The notes: a model not told the origin generated them from the letters alone. A stretch of 23,861 nt of DNA from a bacterium (GCA_016712675.1 JADJQR010000006.1:1-23861); one strand, 5' to 3'. Numbered from the stretch's first letter, positions 1 through 7,934 are shown. Translations and numbers: made by a program.

Positions 1-547
1 TCGGCCTGGCGTCGGCGGCCGCCCCGCGCAGCACACCGGCTACGTCCACCGACAACACGCGGTGCCGCGCTTCGACGGCACAGGCGGGGCGCTAGCAGAA
101 CAGCGGCGTGACGATCGACGACAGCAACAACGTCAACATCACCGACTCGTCCGATGTGGCGCTGCGGGTGATCGCATCGACGGGTAACCCGTATCTGGTG
201 CGCCGCGCCGAGGACGGCTCCGACCTTTACGACTCTGGCAGTCGCCGACGACAACACTGACACGCTTCCAGTAACGGGTAACGCAGACACAGTGGCGGTT
301 GCGCGCAGCCCGAGTCGGGCACCTTCGACGTGCTTTGACGGCAGAGCGGACCACGGGACGCGTCACCATCGGCGCGGCCGGCACCACCGCCGGTATCGAA
401 CTTGGCTCCAGCGGCCCGACGATCACAACGGGCACGGGGGCGCCGAGCCACAGCGCACCTGACGGCAGCCTCTACCTACGCACCGACGGGACCGCATCCA
501 CCACGTTGTACGTCCGCGCCGCCGGTTCATGGTCGGCACTGAGTTAG
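1..547 (+). pseudogene. 3' end of a tail fibre-like protein, broken by several frameshifts
   Basis: No single frame stays open, but pieces in different frames join into one fibre-like protein. Frame 3 gives PATSTDN near 40-56. Frame 2 gives AVPRFDGTGGAL to about 94. Frame 3 gives QNSGVTIDDSNNVNI and what follows, 96-235. Frame 1 gives VADDNTDTLPVTGNADT from 241. Frame 2 gives GRVTIGAAGTTAGIELG to the stop at 545-547. Removing AC near 55-57 and G95 joins the first three pieces perfectly. The end (APDGSLYLRTDG, TLYVRAAGSW) is a C-terminal module common in phage fibres. The gene runs in from the left edge. Breaks this dense look like sequence or assembly error, though a decayed gene is possible. 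Confidence 0.6.
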
Positions 548-555
548 AGTCCACG

Positions 556-646
556 ATGGGTAAGCAGATCGGCTGTGCTGTGGTCGCCGGGATCGTCCTG
601 GCGCTTTTTGGTCGTCGCGTTCCTGCTCGTGCAGGTGTTGGCGTGA
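556..646 (+). pseudogene. Small single-span membrane protein with a one-base insertion in a T run
   Basis: An ATG at 556 opens MGKQIGCAVVAGIVLAL, the start of a hydrophobic helix. After the T run at 605-609 the frame changes to FGRRVPARAG, which is not membrane-like. Reading one T fewer gives LLVVAFLLVQVLA and a TGA at 644-646, a clean membrane span of about 29 residues. That stop would overlap the GTG of the next gene (GTGA), the junction style used throughout this phage. I infer a real small membrane protein with an extra T in this sequence. Read literally, the frame runs into the downstream baseplate gene. Confidence 0.45.
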
Positions 647-963
647 CCACAACCCTGGCGCACCCGTTCCGCATCGACGCCAACGGTCCGGCGGTCACCA
701 TCGAGCAGGGCTCGGTGCGCCACGCCGCCGAAGCCTGCGGGCACATCATCAGTTGCACCGCCGGGGAACGGGCGCTAGCACCGCTGTGGGGGCTGATCGA
801 CCCGTCGGGTACCCGCATCAACCCCGACGAGATTCGCGCCACCATCGGCTACGCAGAACCCGGCCTGGACGCGCTGCGGGTCGAGGTCACCGAGTCCAAC
901 GACAACACGGTCGCCGTCGACATCGACGTGGACTGGGCGAGCACCGACGACGAGGAAGGCTGA
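643..963 (+). CDS. gp25/GpW-like baseplate wedge protein
   Basis: The 106-residue product matches the T4 gp25/P2 W family (IraD/gp25-like fold). It has an N-terminal HPFRIDANGPAVTIEQ segment and the family's GERALAPLWGLIDP turn at residues 41-54, then an acidic C-terminus. In this family the protein is part of the wedge around the tail tube at the baseplate. I chose GTG 643 over an in-frame start at 529 for three reasons. It makes a GTGA overlap with the preceding membrane peptide, it gives the family's usual length, and the upstream residues look frameshifted. The baseplate J-like gene starts 3 bases after its stop, as in P2-type clusters. Confidence 0.8.
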   Translation: MTTTLAHPFRIDANGPAVTIEQGSVRHAAEACGHIISCTAGERALAPLWGLIDPSGTRINPDEIRATIGYAEPGLDALRVEVTESNDNTVAVDIDVDWASTDDEEG

Positions 964-966
964 CGA

Positions 967-2076
967 ATGGCCCTGCGTGACCTGGACAGCACCTATCTCG
1001 GCGTGTCCGTGGACGACCGCGACCCTCAGGCCGTCATGGACAGGATGCTGGCGCTGGCCGAAACCCGGCTGCCGCAGTGGGAACCGAGAAATGGCAGCCT
1101 CGAGGTCGTCCTGCTGGAAGCCTGCGCGGTCGGCATGTGCGACCTGATCTACGCCGCGAACCGGGTGCTCGGCGCCCTCACCGAAGGCATCATCGGTCTG
1201 TACGGAGTGGCCCGCGACGAGGGCTCCCCCGCCACAGGCACGGTACGTCTGACGCTGACCGGATCCCCGACGACGACGATCGACGAAGGCACACTGTTCC
1301 GCATCGAGGACGCCGACTCGATGCTGGTCGCCACCGAGACGGTCACCGTCACCGGGTCGACGGTCGACGTGGCCGTTGCCACCACCGACACCGGTGGCTA
1401 CCTGAATGCGATCACCGCCGGCACCGCCTGCGACCCGGTCGTCGCCGTGCCGCACCTGGCGAACTGCGTGCTGCACACCGACCTGAACGGCGGCGCCGAC
1501 GCCGAAGACGACTTGGCGTTCCTGTCCCGGGCCGCGACACGGTTCGCGCGTGTCACGTCGTCGCTGGTGGTGCCGGAGCATTTCACCGCGTACGCGTTGG
1601 AACAGCCGTACGTCAAGCGTGCCGTGGCCGTCGACCAGTACGACCACGACGGCGGCAACTCCCCCGGCGACGACGACGGCTACCTGACCGTCTACGTGTA
1701 CGGCAACGGTGACGAGATCACCGCCGACCAGAAGTCGGAACTGCAGACCGCGATGCAGGCGCAGTGCGCGTCGATCCTGACGATGACTGTCGAACACGCC
1801 ACCCCCGTGTCCGTCAACGTCACTGCCGCGGTGACGAAGGCCACCGGCTACGACACCGCCGAACTTGAGGCGGCCATCGAGGATGCGTTGGCGTCGGTGT
1901 GGTCGTGGCAGACTTCCGGCTTCGGCGCCGACGTCGAACCCCTCGACGTCCAAGCCGTCATCGAATCGGTGCCCGGTGTCGACTCGGTCACGTCGCTGAC
2001 GCTGCCGTCGACCACCGCAACGGTCGACTTCGACGAGTTCGCGGTCATCGGCACTGTCACCCTGACCATCACCTGA
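967..2076 (+). CDS. Baseplate J-like protein
   Basis: This 369-residue protein belongs to the baseplate J family (P2 gpJ, Mu gp47). Visible marks are the N-terminal helical part (AETRLPQWEPRNGSLEVVLLEACA), the segment GVARDEGSPATGTVRLT, a beta-rich middle with TIDEGTLF and TGGYLNAITAGT, and a C-terminal VTAAVTKATGYDTAELEAAI followed by QAVIESVPGVDSV. In this family it lies between the wedge and tail protein I and helps form the baseplate wedge. ATG 967 follows an AGGAAGG ribosome-binding site in the end of the wedge gene. Tail protein I starts 10 bases after the stop. The gene appears intact and in the same operon as its neighbours. Confidence 0.88.
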   Translation: MALRDLDSTYLGVSVDDRDPQAVMDRMLALAETRLPQWEPRNGSLEVVLLEACAVGMCDLIYAANRVLGALTEGIIGLYGVARDEGSPATGTVRLTLTGSPTTTIDEGTLFRIEDADSMLVATETVTVTGSTVDVAVATTDTGGYLNAITAGTACDPVVAVPHLANCVLHTDLNGGADAEDDLAFLSRAATRFARVTSSLVVPEHFTAYALEQPYVKRAVAVDQYDHDGGNSPGDDDGYLTVYVYGNGDEITADQKSELQTAMQAQCASILTMTVEHATPVSVNVTAAVTKATGYDTAELEAAIEDALASVWSWQTSGFGADVEPLDVQAVIESVPGVDSVTSLTLPSTTATVDFDEFAVIGTVTLTIT

Positions 2077-2086
2077 GAGGCGGGTC

Positions 2087-2770
2087 ATGCCGTACGTATA
2101 CGACTTCGACTCGCTGTACGACTTCGATCTGTCGTACGATGGGTGGCCGCTGTACGACACCGGCACCCCGACCGGCATCACCAGGACGGGGCAGCGACTG
2201 TTCGACCTGCTGCCGGAGTACGTGCGGGAGGCGGACACCCGCGACGAGCTGCTGCGCTTCATGGCCAGCATCGGCGACGCCGCCTACTCGACGGCGAAGT
2301 TCATCGACGACGCCGACCCTGACACGTCCGCGTCGGGCACCTCGGAACCGGTGAACCCGGCGACCGCGCCGGCGGGCTGGTTGCCGTGGCTCGGCTGGCT
2401 GATCGGCGTACCTGTCACCGACATGGACACCACGAACGCCCGCTGGTATCTGTCCCGCGCCGGCGCCCAGGCCCACGGCTCGGCCGCGGGGATTCAGGCC
2501 GCCGTCCAGGCCACGTTGACCGGCGACCGGTACTGCCTGGTGACGACCGCTGTGGGTGGGGATCCGTGGGCGATCGAAGTTCAGGTCAACTCCGACGAGG
2601 TCGTCGACTCGGCGGCCACCCTGGCCGCGGCGATGCGGGAGAAACCGGCCGGGGCGAACCTCACGTTGACGTCGTCGACGCCGGTCACCTACGACGACCT
2701 GGATACCGCCTACACCACCTACAGCAACATGACCGCGTCAGCCCTCACCTACACCGAGTTGCGATTCTAA
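2087..2770 (+). CDS. Tail protein I-like (P2 gpI family)
   Basis: The product has 227 residues. It carries the features of P2 gpI-type tail proteins: a leucine-rich LFDLLPEYVREADT segment, WLPWLGWLIGVPV near the middle, then RWYLSRAGAQAHGSAAGIQAAV and a beta-rich end. The N-terminus is unusual, with a Tyr/Asp-rich stretch of short near-repeats (YDFDSLYDFDLSYDG) at residues 5-19. It directly follows the baseplate J gene, the canonical order, and a fibre gene follows 9 bases later. In P2-like systems gpI connects the baseplate with the fibre, which fits here. Confidence 0.82.
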   Translation: MPYVYDFDSLYDFDLSYDGWPLYDTGTPTGITRTGQRLFDLLPEYVREADTRDELLRFMASIGDAAYSTAKFIDDADPDTSASGTSEPVNPATAPAGWLPWLGWLIGVPVTDMDTTNARWYLSRAGAQAHGSAAGIQAAVQATLTGDRYCLVTTAVGGDPWAIEVQVNSDEVVDSAATLAAAMREKPAGANLTLTSSTPVTYDDLDTAYTTYSNMTASALTYTELRF

Positions 2771-2779
2771 GGAGCCACA

Positions 2780-4936
2780 GTGGCCAGTAACTACCCGGGC
2801 AGCCTCGACTCGTTCGACACGATCGCGTCGGACAAGAAGACATCTGACAGTGTCGGCGGGCGCACCCACCGCGACATGCACAACGACCTCGGCGACGCCA
2901 TCGAGGCGGTCCAGGCCGAACTGGGCACCACCCCGTCCGGCTCGTACGCCACCGTCAAGGCGCGCTTCGAGGCGATCGAGGGCAGCACCCTGCCGCAGGT
3001 CGACGCCAAAGGTGACCTTATCGTCGGCACCGCCGACAACACCTACGACAACCTCGGGGTGGGCACCAACGACACGGTGCTGTTGGCCGCCTCCGGGGAG
3101 ACGAAGGGCGTGAAGTGGGCGCAGGTCCCGACCGCCGGCATCGCCGACGACGCGGTGACCGCCGCGAAGATCGCCGCCGACGCTGTGGGGTCCGCTGAGA
3201 TCGCCGCGAACGCGGTCGGCTCATCGGAGTTGGCGGACAACGCGGTGGACACCGCCGCGATCGCAGACGGCGCGGTGACCGCCGCGAAGTTGGCGGTGCA
3301 GCCGGGGAACCTGCTCAGTGACAACGCCGCAAGCATCGAGACTGACGCCTCTGGCTGGGCGGCCAACACCGGCAGCCCAACGGTCGCCCGCAGCACGGCG
3401 CAGGCGCGCCACGGCTCGGCGTCCCTGCTCGTCACCGCCACTGGCAACGGCACGATGTCGGCGATCATCCCCAGTGGCACCGCTAACTACGTCCCCGTCA
3501 CCGTGGGCGAGACGTACACGGCAGTCGCGTCCTTCTACGGCGGGGTCACCTCCCGCAGCGTCTACGTCGCTGTGCTGTGGTACACGTCGGGCGGGTCGTT
3601 CATCGTGCAGACCAACGCCGACGCCATCACCTCGGGCACCGGGTCGTGGGTCGAGTCCCGCGTCACCGCCGTCGCCCCCGCTACTGCTGCATACGCGCGC
3701 ATGACCGTGGTCATGTCGAGCGCCGCGACCTCCGACACCTTCTACATCGACCGCGTCGGCCTCTGGCGCGGCAACGGCGGGCAGTGGGCGATGCCGGGGG
3801 AGCCGATCCGGGGACTGACCGATGCGCCGCTGGGCAACCTGCTGAGCCTGAACCAGGCCACCGGCACGGATGCGGAAGGCGCGACGACGGGGTTCACGGC
3901 GCTGTACAGCACGCTTGCGTCTGCCACATCCCCGACCCCGGCGCAGGGTTCCCGCAGCCTTGAGGTCACCGCCACCACGACGTCTTACGCGGGGTTTAAC
4001 CTCGGTGGGGATCAGTCGTACGGCACCATTCCGGTGACCGGCGGCGACATCTACACGTTCCGCGCCAAGGTCTACTCCGCAGCCGCCACCGATGGCGTGA
4101 CCCCGATCATCTATTGGTGGACGAGCGCCGGTAACGTCGCCGCGTCTACCGCCAGCACGGTCGGCACTGAGGTGGCGCTCGCCGCATCGTGGAAAGACCT
4201 CGCCATCACTGTGGCGGCGCCGTCCAACGCCGCATACGCATCGTTCCGCGTCCGTGCCGACGCTAGCCATGCCTCTGCCATCGTGTGGAACGCCGACGCC
4301 CTGTCCTTCCACCGTGGCGCCGCTGGCGTCTGGCAGGCCCCCGGCGTCCCCATCCCCGGCCAGTCGCGCATCGCGGTCAACAACGCCGTTGACCTGTCCG
4401 GCACCGGCAGCCCCGAAGGGGTCGTCACCGCCGCGCCCGGTTCGACGTGGTTGCAGACCGACGCCACCACCGACGTGAAGGGCTGGATCAGGTGGATCAA
4501 GGCCACCGGCACCGGCAACACGGGGTGGCAGGTCGGGCCGGAGGCGGACGCGGGGTGGCGGGACATCTCCAGCCTGCTCAACACGGGCGTCGCCAAGTCA
4601 GCCTCGTCGGGTGCGGCGGCACTGTGTCGCACCGGGGACGTCGTGCAGGTTCACTTCAACGTCACGATCTCCGCAGGGTCGGTAACGCAACTCACGTCAG
4701 GAGCACTGCCTACGGGGTTCCGCCCATCGTCCAAAGTTCCTATCGGCATCGTGGGTGTGTCCACGGCGTCGTCCGCCGACGCATCACTGGGGACGACTGC
4801 CGCACTCGGCTACTACGCGCAAGCCAGTCCCATCCGACTGACGGCGTCCGCGCCGAATCCCGGCACCGTCACCTGGACGGCGTCATGGATTACCGACGAC
4901 GCCTGGCCTGCGAGTTTGCCTGGAAGTGCCGCATGA
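2780..4936 (+). CDS. Tail fibre / receptor-binding protein with two carbohydrate-binding-like repeats
   Basis: The 718-residue product starts at GTG 2780 behind an AAGGAG site. Residues 1-60 form a head region (SYATVKARFEAIEG) often found at the baseplate end of actinophage fibres. Residues 123-172 are five decapeptide repeats. Two diverged copies of a beta-sandwich module follow. Each begins NLLS (about 178 and 357) and ends with a W plus GVPI/GEPI turn (about 345 and 528), and they resemble CBM4/9-type carbohydrate-binding domains. The C-terminal tip contains GWRDISSLL and ALPTGFRPS, shared with many phage fibre tips. It probably binds a cell-surface glycan. Its stop overlaps the ATG of the HNH gene. 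Confidence 0.8.
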   Translation: MASNYPGSLDSFDTIASDKKTSDSVGGRTHRDMHNDLGDAIEAVQAELGTTPSGSYATVKARFEAIEGSTLPQVDAKGDLIVGTADNTYDNLGVGTNDTVLLAASGETKGVKWAQVPTAGIADDAVTAAKIAADAVGSAEIAANAVGSSELADNAVDTAAIADGAVTAAKLAVQPGNLLSDNAASIETDASGWAANTGSPTVARSTAQARHGSASLLVTATGNGTMSAIIPSGTANYVPVTVGETYTAVASFYGGVTSRSVYVAVLWYTSGGSFIVQTNADAITSGTGSWVESRVTAVAPATAAYARMTVVMSSAATSDTFYIDRVGLWRGNGGQWAMPGEPIRGLTDAPLGNLLSLNQATGTDAEGATTGFTALYSTLASATSPTPAQGSRSLEVTATTTSYAGFNLGGDQSYGTIPVTGGDIYTFRAKVYSAAATDGVTPIIYWWTSAGNVAASTASTVGTEVALAASWKDLAITVAAPSNAAYASFRVRADASHASAIVWNADALSFHRGAAGVWQAPGVPIPGQSRIAVNNAVDLSGTGSPEGVVTAAPGSTWLQTDATTDVKGWIRWIKATGTGNTGWQVGPEADAGWRDISSLLNTGVAKSASSGAAALCRTGDVVQVHFNVTISAGSVTQLTSGALPTGFRPSSKVPIGIVGVSTASSADASLGTTAALGYYAQASPIRLTASAPNPGTVTWTASWITDDAWPASLPGSAA
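3146..3295 (+). repeat. Five tandem 30-bp repeats coding for decapeptides in the fibre
   Basis: The five units read DDAVTAAKIA, ADAVGSAEIA, ANAVGSSELA, DNAVDTAAIA and DGAVTAAKLA. The consensus is x-x-A-V-x-x-x-x-(I/L)-A. Such repeats occur in the shafts of trimeric phage fibres. The periodicity suggests a spacer whose length can change by unit gain or loss. Confidence 0.85.
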
Positions 4937-5409
4937 GTCCGAAGGGCACAGGCGTCGAGCCGCACATCCGCGCACTCGACAAGACGCTCATCGGTGAGGG
5001 CTGCTGGGAGTACGGCGGCAAGATTCGCAAGGACGGCTACGGGTCGGTCTGGATTCAGAACGGCACCAAGGAAGGCACCACGGCGCTCGCGCACCGTGTC
5101 GTCTACGAGGGCATGGTCGGCCCGATCCCCGAAGGCATGTACCTCTGCCACCACTGCGACAACCCCAAGTGCGTCAGGCCCGACCACATCTTCGTGGGCA
5201 CCGACGCGGACAACAAGGCCGACATGTACGCCAAGGGGCGTCACCCGCACGGCGAGACGCACTGGAAGTCGAAGGTGACGCACTGCCCGCAGGGCCACCC
5301 GTACAGCGGCGACAACCTCTACATCCGCAACTGCGGTCGGCGCATGTGCCGAGCCTGCAACAACGCACGCCGCAAGAAGAGCCACCAGCGCGCCAAGTCC
5401 GCCGCCTAA
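4933..5409 (+). CDS. HNH endonuclease (HNH_3-like) with C-terminal zinc knuckle
   Basis: The product has 158 residues. The nuclease core spans about residues 52-100: AHRVVYEG, then LCHHCDNPKCVRPDHIFVG with C72, H73, H74, C75, C80 and H85, and N94 in the DNKADM helix. A second cysteine-rich segment at residues 118-142 (CPQGHPY, CGRRMCRAC) is a zinc knuckle often attached to phage HNH proteins. The start makes an ATGA overlap with the fibre stop. A free-standing HNH gene between structural genes usually means a homing endonuclease that spreads its own gene, which is my reading. A packaging role is unlikely, because no terminase is nearby. Confidence 0.87.
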   Translation: MSPKGTGVEPHIRALDKTLIGEGCWEYGGKIRKDGYGSVWIQNGTKEGTTALAHRVVYEGMVGPIPEGMYLCHHCDNPKCVRPDHIFVGTDADNKADMYAKGRHPHGETHWKSKVTHCPQGHPYSGDNLYIRNCGRRMCRACNNARRKKSHQRAKSAA

Positions 5410-5433
5410 CCCGACCCCCACGAAGGAGACACC

Positions 5434-5709
5434 GTGTCATACAACGCCATCGCCGCCGCCGCCCAGGACCACGACCTGCGCCAGCGGGTCGCCGCCTGCT
5501 TCGCGCAGGAAACCACCGGACCTGAGCAGCCCGAGGCCCTCGCGTCGGTCCACATGTGGCGCATCGTCGCCAACGGCCCCATCGCCGACGCCTACTCGTA
5601 CGCCGTCGCCACCGACGTGCCGAACCCCGGCAAGGACGAGGCCGTCGTCACCGACGCCAACATCCTCGCCGCCGTCACCGCCATCGTCGCCGCCGATACC
5701 CCGGAGTAA
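5434..5709 (+). CDS. Small conserved virion-module protein, function unknown
   Basis: The 91-residue product begins at GTG 5434, two bases after ACGAAGGAGACAC (5420-5432). The N-terminus SYNAIAAAAQDHDLRQRVAACFAQE, the middle HMWRIVANGPIADAYSYAVAT and the end ITDANILAAV-like motif recall a small family beside tail genes in many actinophages. No function is established that I know of. Composition is alanine-rich and there is no signal peptide. It lies between two fibre genes, so a tail or baseplate accessory role is likely but inferred. Confidence 0.75.
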   Translation: MSYNAIAAAAQDHDLRQRVAACFAQETTGPEQPEALASVHMWRIVANGPIADAYSYAVATDVPNPGKDEAVVTDANILAAVTAIVAADTPE

Positions 5710-5712
5710 CTG

Positions 5713-6504
5713 ATGGCTGACACCACCACCGTCATGGCGTTGCCGTTCCCCGAGGGGTCGGACGCCAACGACGTGCCCGCCGACATGCAGGCGTTGGCCG
5801 AACGTCTCGACGAGGCACCCGGCATCGAGTCGCTGACCTCCGCGGAGATCGCGGCGCTGACCGCCGGGCAGAAGCCCGCGGGCCGGGTCGTCTACAACTC
5901 GACGACGTCGAAGCTGCAGGTGTCCAACGGGTCGACGTTCGCGAACATCGACGCCGCGGCGCTCCTGCTGGCCGGCGGCACCATGTCCGGTGCGATCGCG
6001 ATGGGGTCGAACAAGATCACCGGCCTGGCCGCTGGCACCACCGCAGGTGACGCTGTCCGCTATGAGCAATTGGCGACCACGGACGCCACCGTCGCCGCCC
6101 TCGGCACGTACACCGCGTGGACGCCGACGCTGACCGCGTCGTCGTCGAACCCGACCGCGGCCAACGTGACCGCCGAGTCGCGGTACACGCAGATCGGGAA
6201 GATGGTCGTCGGAATCGGTCAGATGACCGTTACCGGCGCAGGCGGCGGACAGTACCGGGTCCCGCTGCCCGCCGCCCCCCGGTCAACGGCGGCGTTCGCC
6301 CGCCGTATCGGGACGCTGCAACTCGACGCCGGCGGCATGGTGCGGCACTTCCTGCTCGAGCAGGCCAACGGCGCCACCTACTGCAACGCGGTCGAGTTCA
6401 GCGCCGGTGATGCTGTCGAGTTCCTGACTTCGTCGATCGTCACCACGTGGATGGCGTTCGGCCCCACGACATTGTCGTGGGACTTCACCTACGAGGCGGC
6501 GTGA
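5713..6504 (+). CDS. Second fibre-like minor tail protein
   Basis: The 263-residue product starts 3 bases after the preceding stop. The N-terminal region (MALPFPEGSDANDVPADMQALAERLD) and the segments KPAGRVVYNSTTSKLQVSNGS and GGTMSGAIAMGSNKITGLA are typical of phage fibre and collar proteins. The last part, from about residue 135, has YTAWTPTLTAS and SRYTQIGKMVVGIG, which are beta-structured tip motifs. It is shorter than the 718-residue fibre and lacks its lectin-like repeats. It could be an alternative fibre or a fibre-associated baseplate protein. Confidence 0.72.
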   Translation: MADTTTVMALPFPEGSDANDVPADMQALAERLDEAPGIESLTSAEIAALTAGQKPAGRVVYNSTTSKLQVSNGSTFANIDAAALLLAGGTMSGAIAMGSNKITGLAAGTTAGDAVRYEQLATTDATVAALGTYTAWTPTLTASSSNPTAANVTAESRYTQIGKMVVGIGQMTVTGAGGGQYRVPLPAAPRSTAAFARRIGTLQLDAGGMVRHFLLEQANGATYCNAVEFSAGDAVEFLTSSIVTTWMAFGPTTLSWDFTYEAA

Positions 6505-6505
6505 C

Positions 6506-6634
6506 ATGCCATCCGCCGAGTCGTCGTGGGAGGTGTCGCTGGCACGCCTCGAAGGAAAGTTGGACGCCATCATCGCCAGCAACGCCGCGCTCACCGTGTC
6601 CGTCAACGACCTCGCCGACGACTACGCGGCCTGA
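6506..6634 (+). CDS. 42-residue coil-like peptide at the start of the lysis module
   Basis: ATG 6506 lies one base after the fibre stop, and the frame ends TGA 6632-6634, three bases before the next ATG. The peptide MPSAESSWEVSLARLEGKLD and its remainder form an amphipathic helix with heptad-like leucine/isoleucine spacing. Short coil proteins of this sort often precede holins in actinophage lysis cassettes. XhlA-type proteins are similar but have a membrane span, which this lacks. Function is unproven. Confidence 0.65.
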   Translation: MPSAESSWEVSLARLEGKLDAIIASNAALTVSVNDLADDYAA

Positions 6635-6637
6635 CCG

Positions 6638-7036
6638 ATGAGTGCCCATAATCCTGACGGCCGCACCCTGCCGTGGACGTTCCTGCGGCGCACCGTCAAG
6701 CCGTACGCCCTCGCGGTGTCGCTGTCCACGTTCGTCGTCTCCTACGCCATCATCACCGGGCAGGCCATCGGGCAACTGCTCAACGAGTTCCCCGGGCAGC
6801 TGATCGGGGTGGCAGGCTTCGCCGCGGTGATGCTGCTGTGGGTCGGCTGGTGGTGCCAGCGCGACGACTGGATGGCGCACGGCCTGTTTATCACCGTCGG
6901 GGTGTGGGCAGGGGTGTGGGCCGTGGTCATCTACGACACGACATGGACCAGCGTTAGCGGCTGGCTGGCGTTCGCATGGTCGGTTGCCAGCTGCGGCGCG
7001 TGGCTGTTGGAGGTGCTCGACAGGGAGCAGCGATGA
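6638..7036 (+). CDS. Four-span membrane protein of the lysis module (holin candidate)
   Basis: The product has 132 residues with four predicted membrane helices near residues 22-45, 55-73, 79-100 and 106-126. The N-terminus is short and polar, and the C-terminus is charged (LEVLDREQR). It sits just before another membrane protein and the endolysin, which points to a holin or holin-accessory protein. Sequence alone does not say which of the two membrane proteins makes the lethal hole. The stop overlaps the next ATG (ATGA). Confidence 0.7.
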   Translation: MSAHNPDGRTLPWTFLRRTVKPYALAVSLSTFVVSYAIITGQAIGQLLNEFPGQLIGVAGFAAVMLLWVGWWCQRDDWMAHGLFITVGVWAGVWAVVIYDTTWTSVSGWLAFAWSVASCGAWLLEVLDREQR

Positions 7037-7434
7037 GCGGCGCATGGATAGCGTTCTGGGCCGCCGTCCTGGCCCCGGCCAGCCTCTACCTGGCCAAGCG
7101 GCTCATCGACTACGTGCTCCCCCCGGACCAGCACTGGCCCTTTCTCGACCGTTTCAGCCGTCCCAACAAGTCCAGGAGGACACCGATGAGTAACATCCTG
7201 CGACGACTCAACTACATCGAACCGGCACGGGTGCGTGCGGTGTGGACCGCCGTGGTCATGCTGCTGGCCTCGGCCGGGGTGGCGGTGTCCACCGACGTCG
7301 ATGCGACCGTCACCGGCGCCATCGGTCTGCTGTTCGCCCTGCTGGCCCTGGTCCAGGGCGAGACCACCCGGGCCGCGACGTACTCACCGGCCACGGTCGA
7401 CAAGGTCCGCGATGAGGGATTGGACGACTACTGA
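7033..7434 (+). CDS. Holin-like membrane protein with two possible in-frame starts
   Basis: From ATG 7033 the product has 133 residues: one helix near residues 3-30 (AWIAFWAAVLAPASLYLA), a polar linker, then two helices (AVWTAVVMLLASAGVAVS and VTGAIGLLFALLALVQG) and a polar tail. A second in-frame ATG at 7186 has a perfect AGGAGG six bases upstream and would give an 82-residue two-span protein of classic holin form. ATG 7033 has the ATGA overlap with the previous gene. Both products may be made. Alternatively the first 51 codons could be a separate gene that lost its stop. The endolysin starts 11 bases after the stop. Confidence 0.75.
   Translation: MSGAWIAFWAAVLAPASLYLAKRLIDYVLPPDQHWPFLDRFSRPNKSRRTPMSNILRRLNYIEPARVRAVWTAVVMLLASAGVAVSTDVDATVTGAIGLLFALLALVQGETTRAATYSPATVDKVRDEGLDDY
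7174..7179 (+). promoter_or_regulatory. Perfect internal Shine-Dalgarno for the short holin form
   Basis: AGGAGG lies six bases before the in-frame ATG at 7186, inside the longer reading frame. It is stronger than the site before the outer start at 7033, so the 82-residue form is probably the more translated product. Confidence 0.7.
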
Positions 7435-7445
7435 AAGGTCACGCG

Positions 7446-7934
7446 ATGAGTAAGCGTCTACGCCAGAAGGGCACCACCTACGTCGGCAAGAAGCGCACCC
7501 GCGTCGCCGTCGACCGTGGCCGCCGCAAGCAGGGCCAGAAGGCCGTCGAGCGGATGCGCGAGTGGCACCGCAAGGCCACCACGAAGTCGCCGTACGGCAT
7601 CGCCTGGTTGGGTCACTGCGCCCACTCCGTCGCCGCCGCCCACGGCCGCAGCGCCTCGGGCTGGAACGCGGTCGACGGCTGGTTCCGCACACCCGCCAAG
7701 TACCGACACTCCGGCAAGAACGCGAAGAACGCCCCCCGTGGCGCGCTCCAGTTCTGGTCCGGCGGCAGCCAGGGCTACGGCCACGTCACCGTCGCCAACG
7801 GCCGAGGCAAGTCGTGGGGTGTTGACCTGCCCGTCTCCGGCAAGATCGGCATGGTGCCCACCGACGAGGTCGCGGCCCGTTGGGGTCTGCGCTACCTCGG
7901 CTGGATCTGGGCCGACGAAGTCGCAGGCTGGTGA
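7446..7934 (+). CDS. Endolysin: papain-like (CHAP/NlpC-type) peptidoglycan peptidase
   Basis: The product has 162 residues. The first 45 or so are very basic. The catalytic part resembles the actinophage lysin peptidase domain: AWLGHC with a candidate nucleophile C58, GALQFWSGG, GYGHVTV with candidate histidine H113, WGVDLP with D127, then the family's ending (GMVPTDEVAARWGLRYLGWIW). There is no recognisable separate cell-wall-binding domain, so the basic N-terminus may provide wall affinity. It follows the membrane proteins directly and is closed by a strong terminator. I am confident of a cell-wall hydrolase but less sure of the exact bond cut. Confidence 0.78.
   Translation: MSKRLRQKGTTYVGKKRTRVAVDRGRRKQGQKAVERMREWHRKATTKSPYGIAWLGHCAHSVAAAHGRSASGWNAVDGWFRTPAKYRHSGKNAKNAPRGALQFWSGGSQGYGHVTVANGRGKSWGVDLPVSGKIGMVPTDEVAARWGLRYLGWIWADEVAGW

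Noticed and set aside
775-2271. A 498-residue open frame on the minus strand
   Set aside because: It lies opposite the well-supported wedge, J and I genes, has Arg/Val/Gly-rich composition without motifs and no ribosome-binding site. It is open because the sense genes have GC-rich third positions.
3221-4312. A 363-residue minus-strand frame opposite the fibre
   Set aside because: Shadow of the fibre codons, Arg/Gly-rich, no domain and no start signal.
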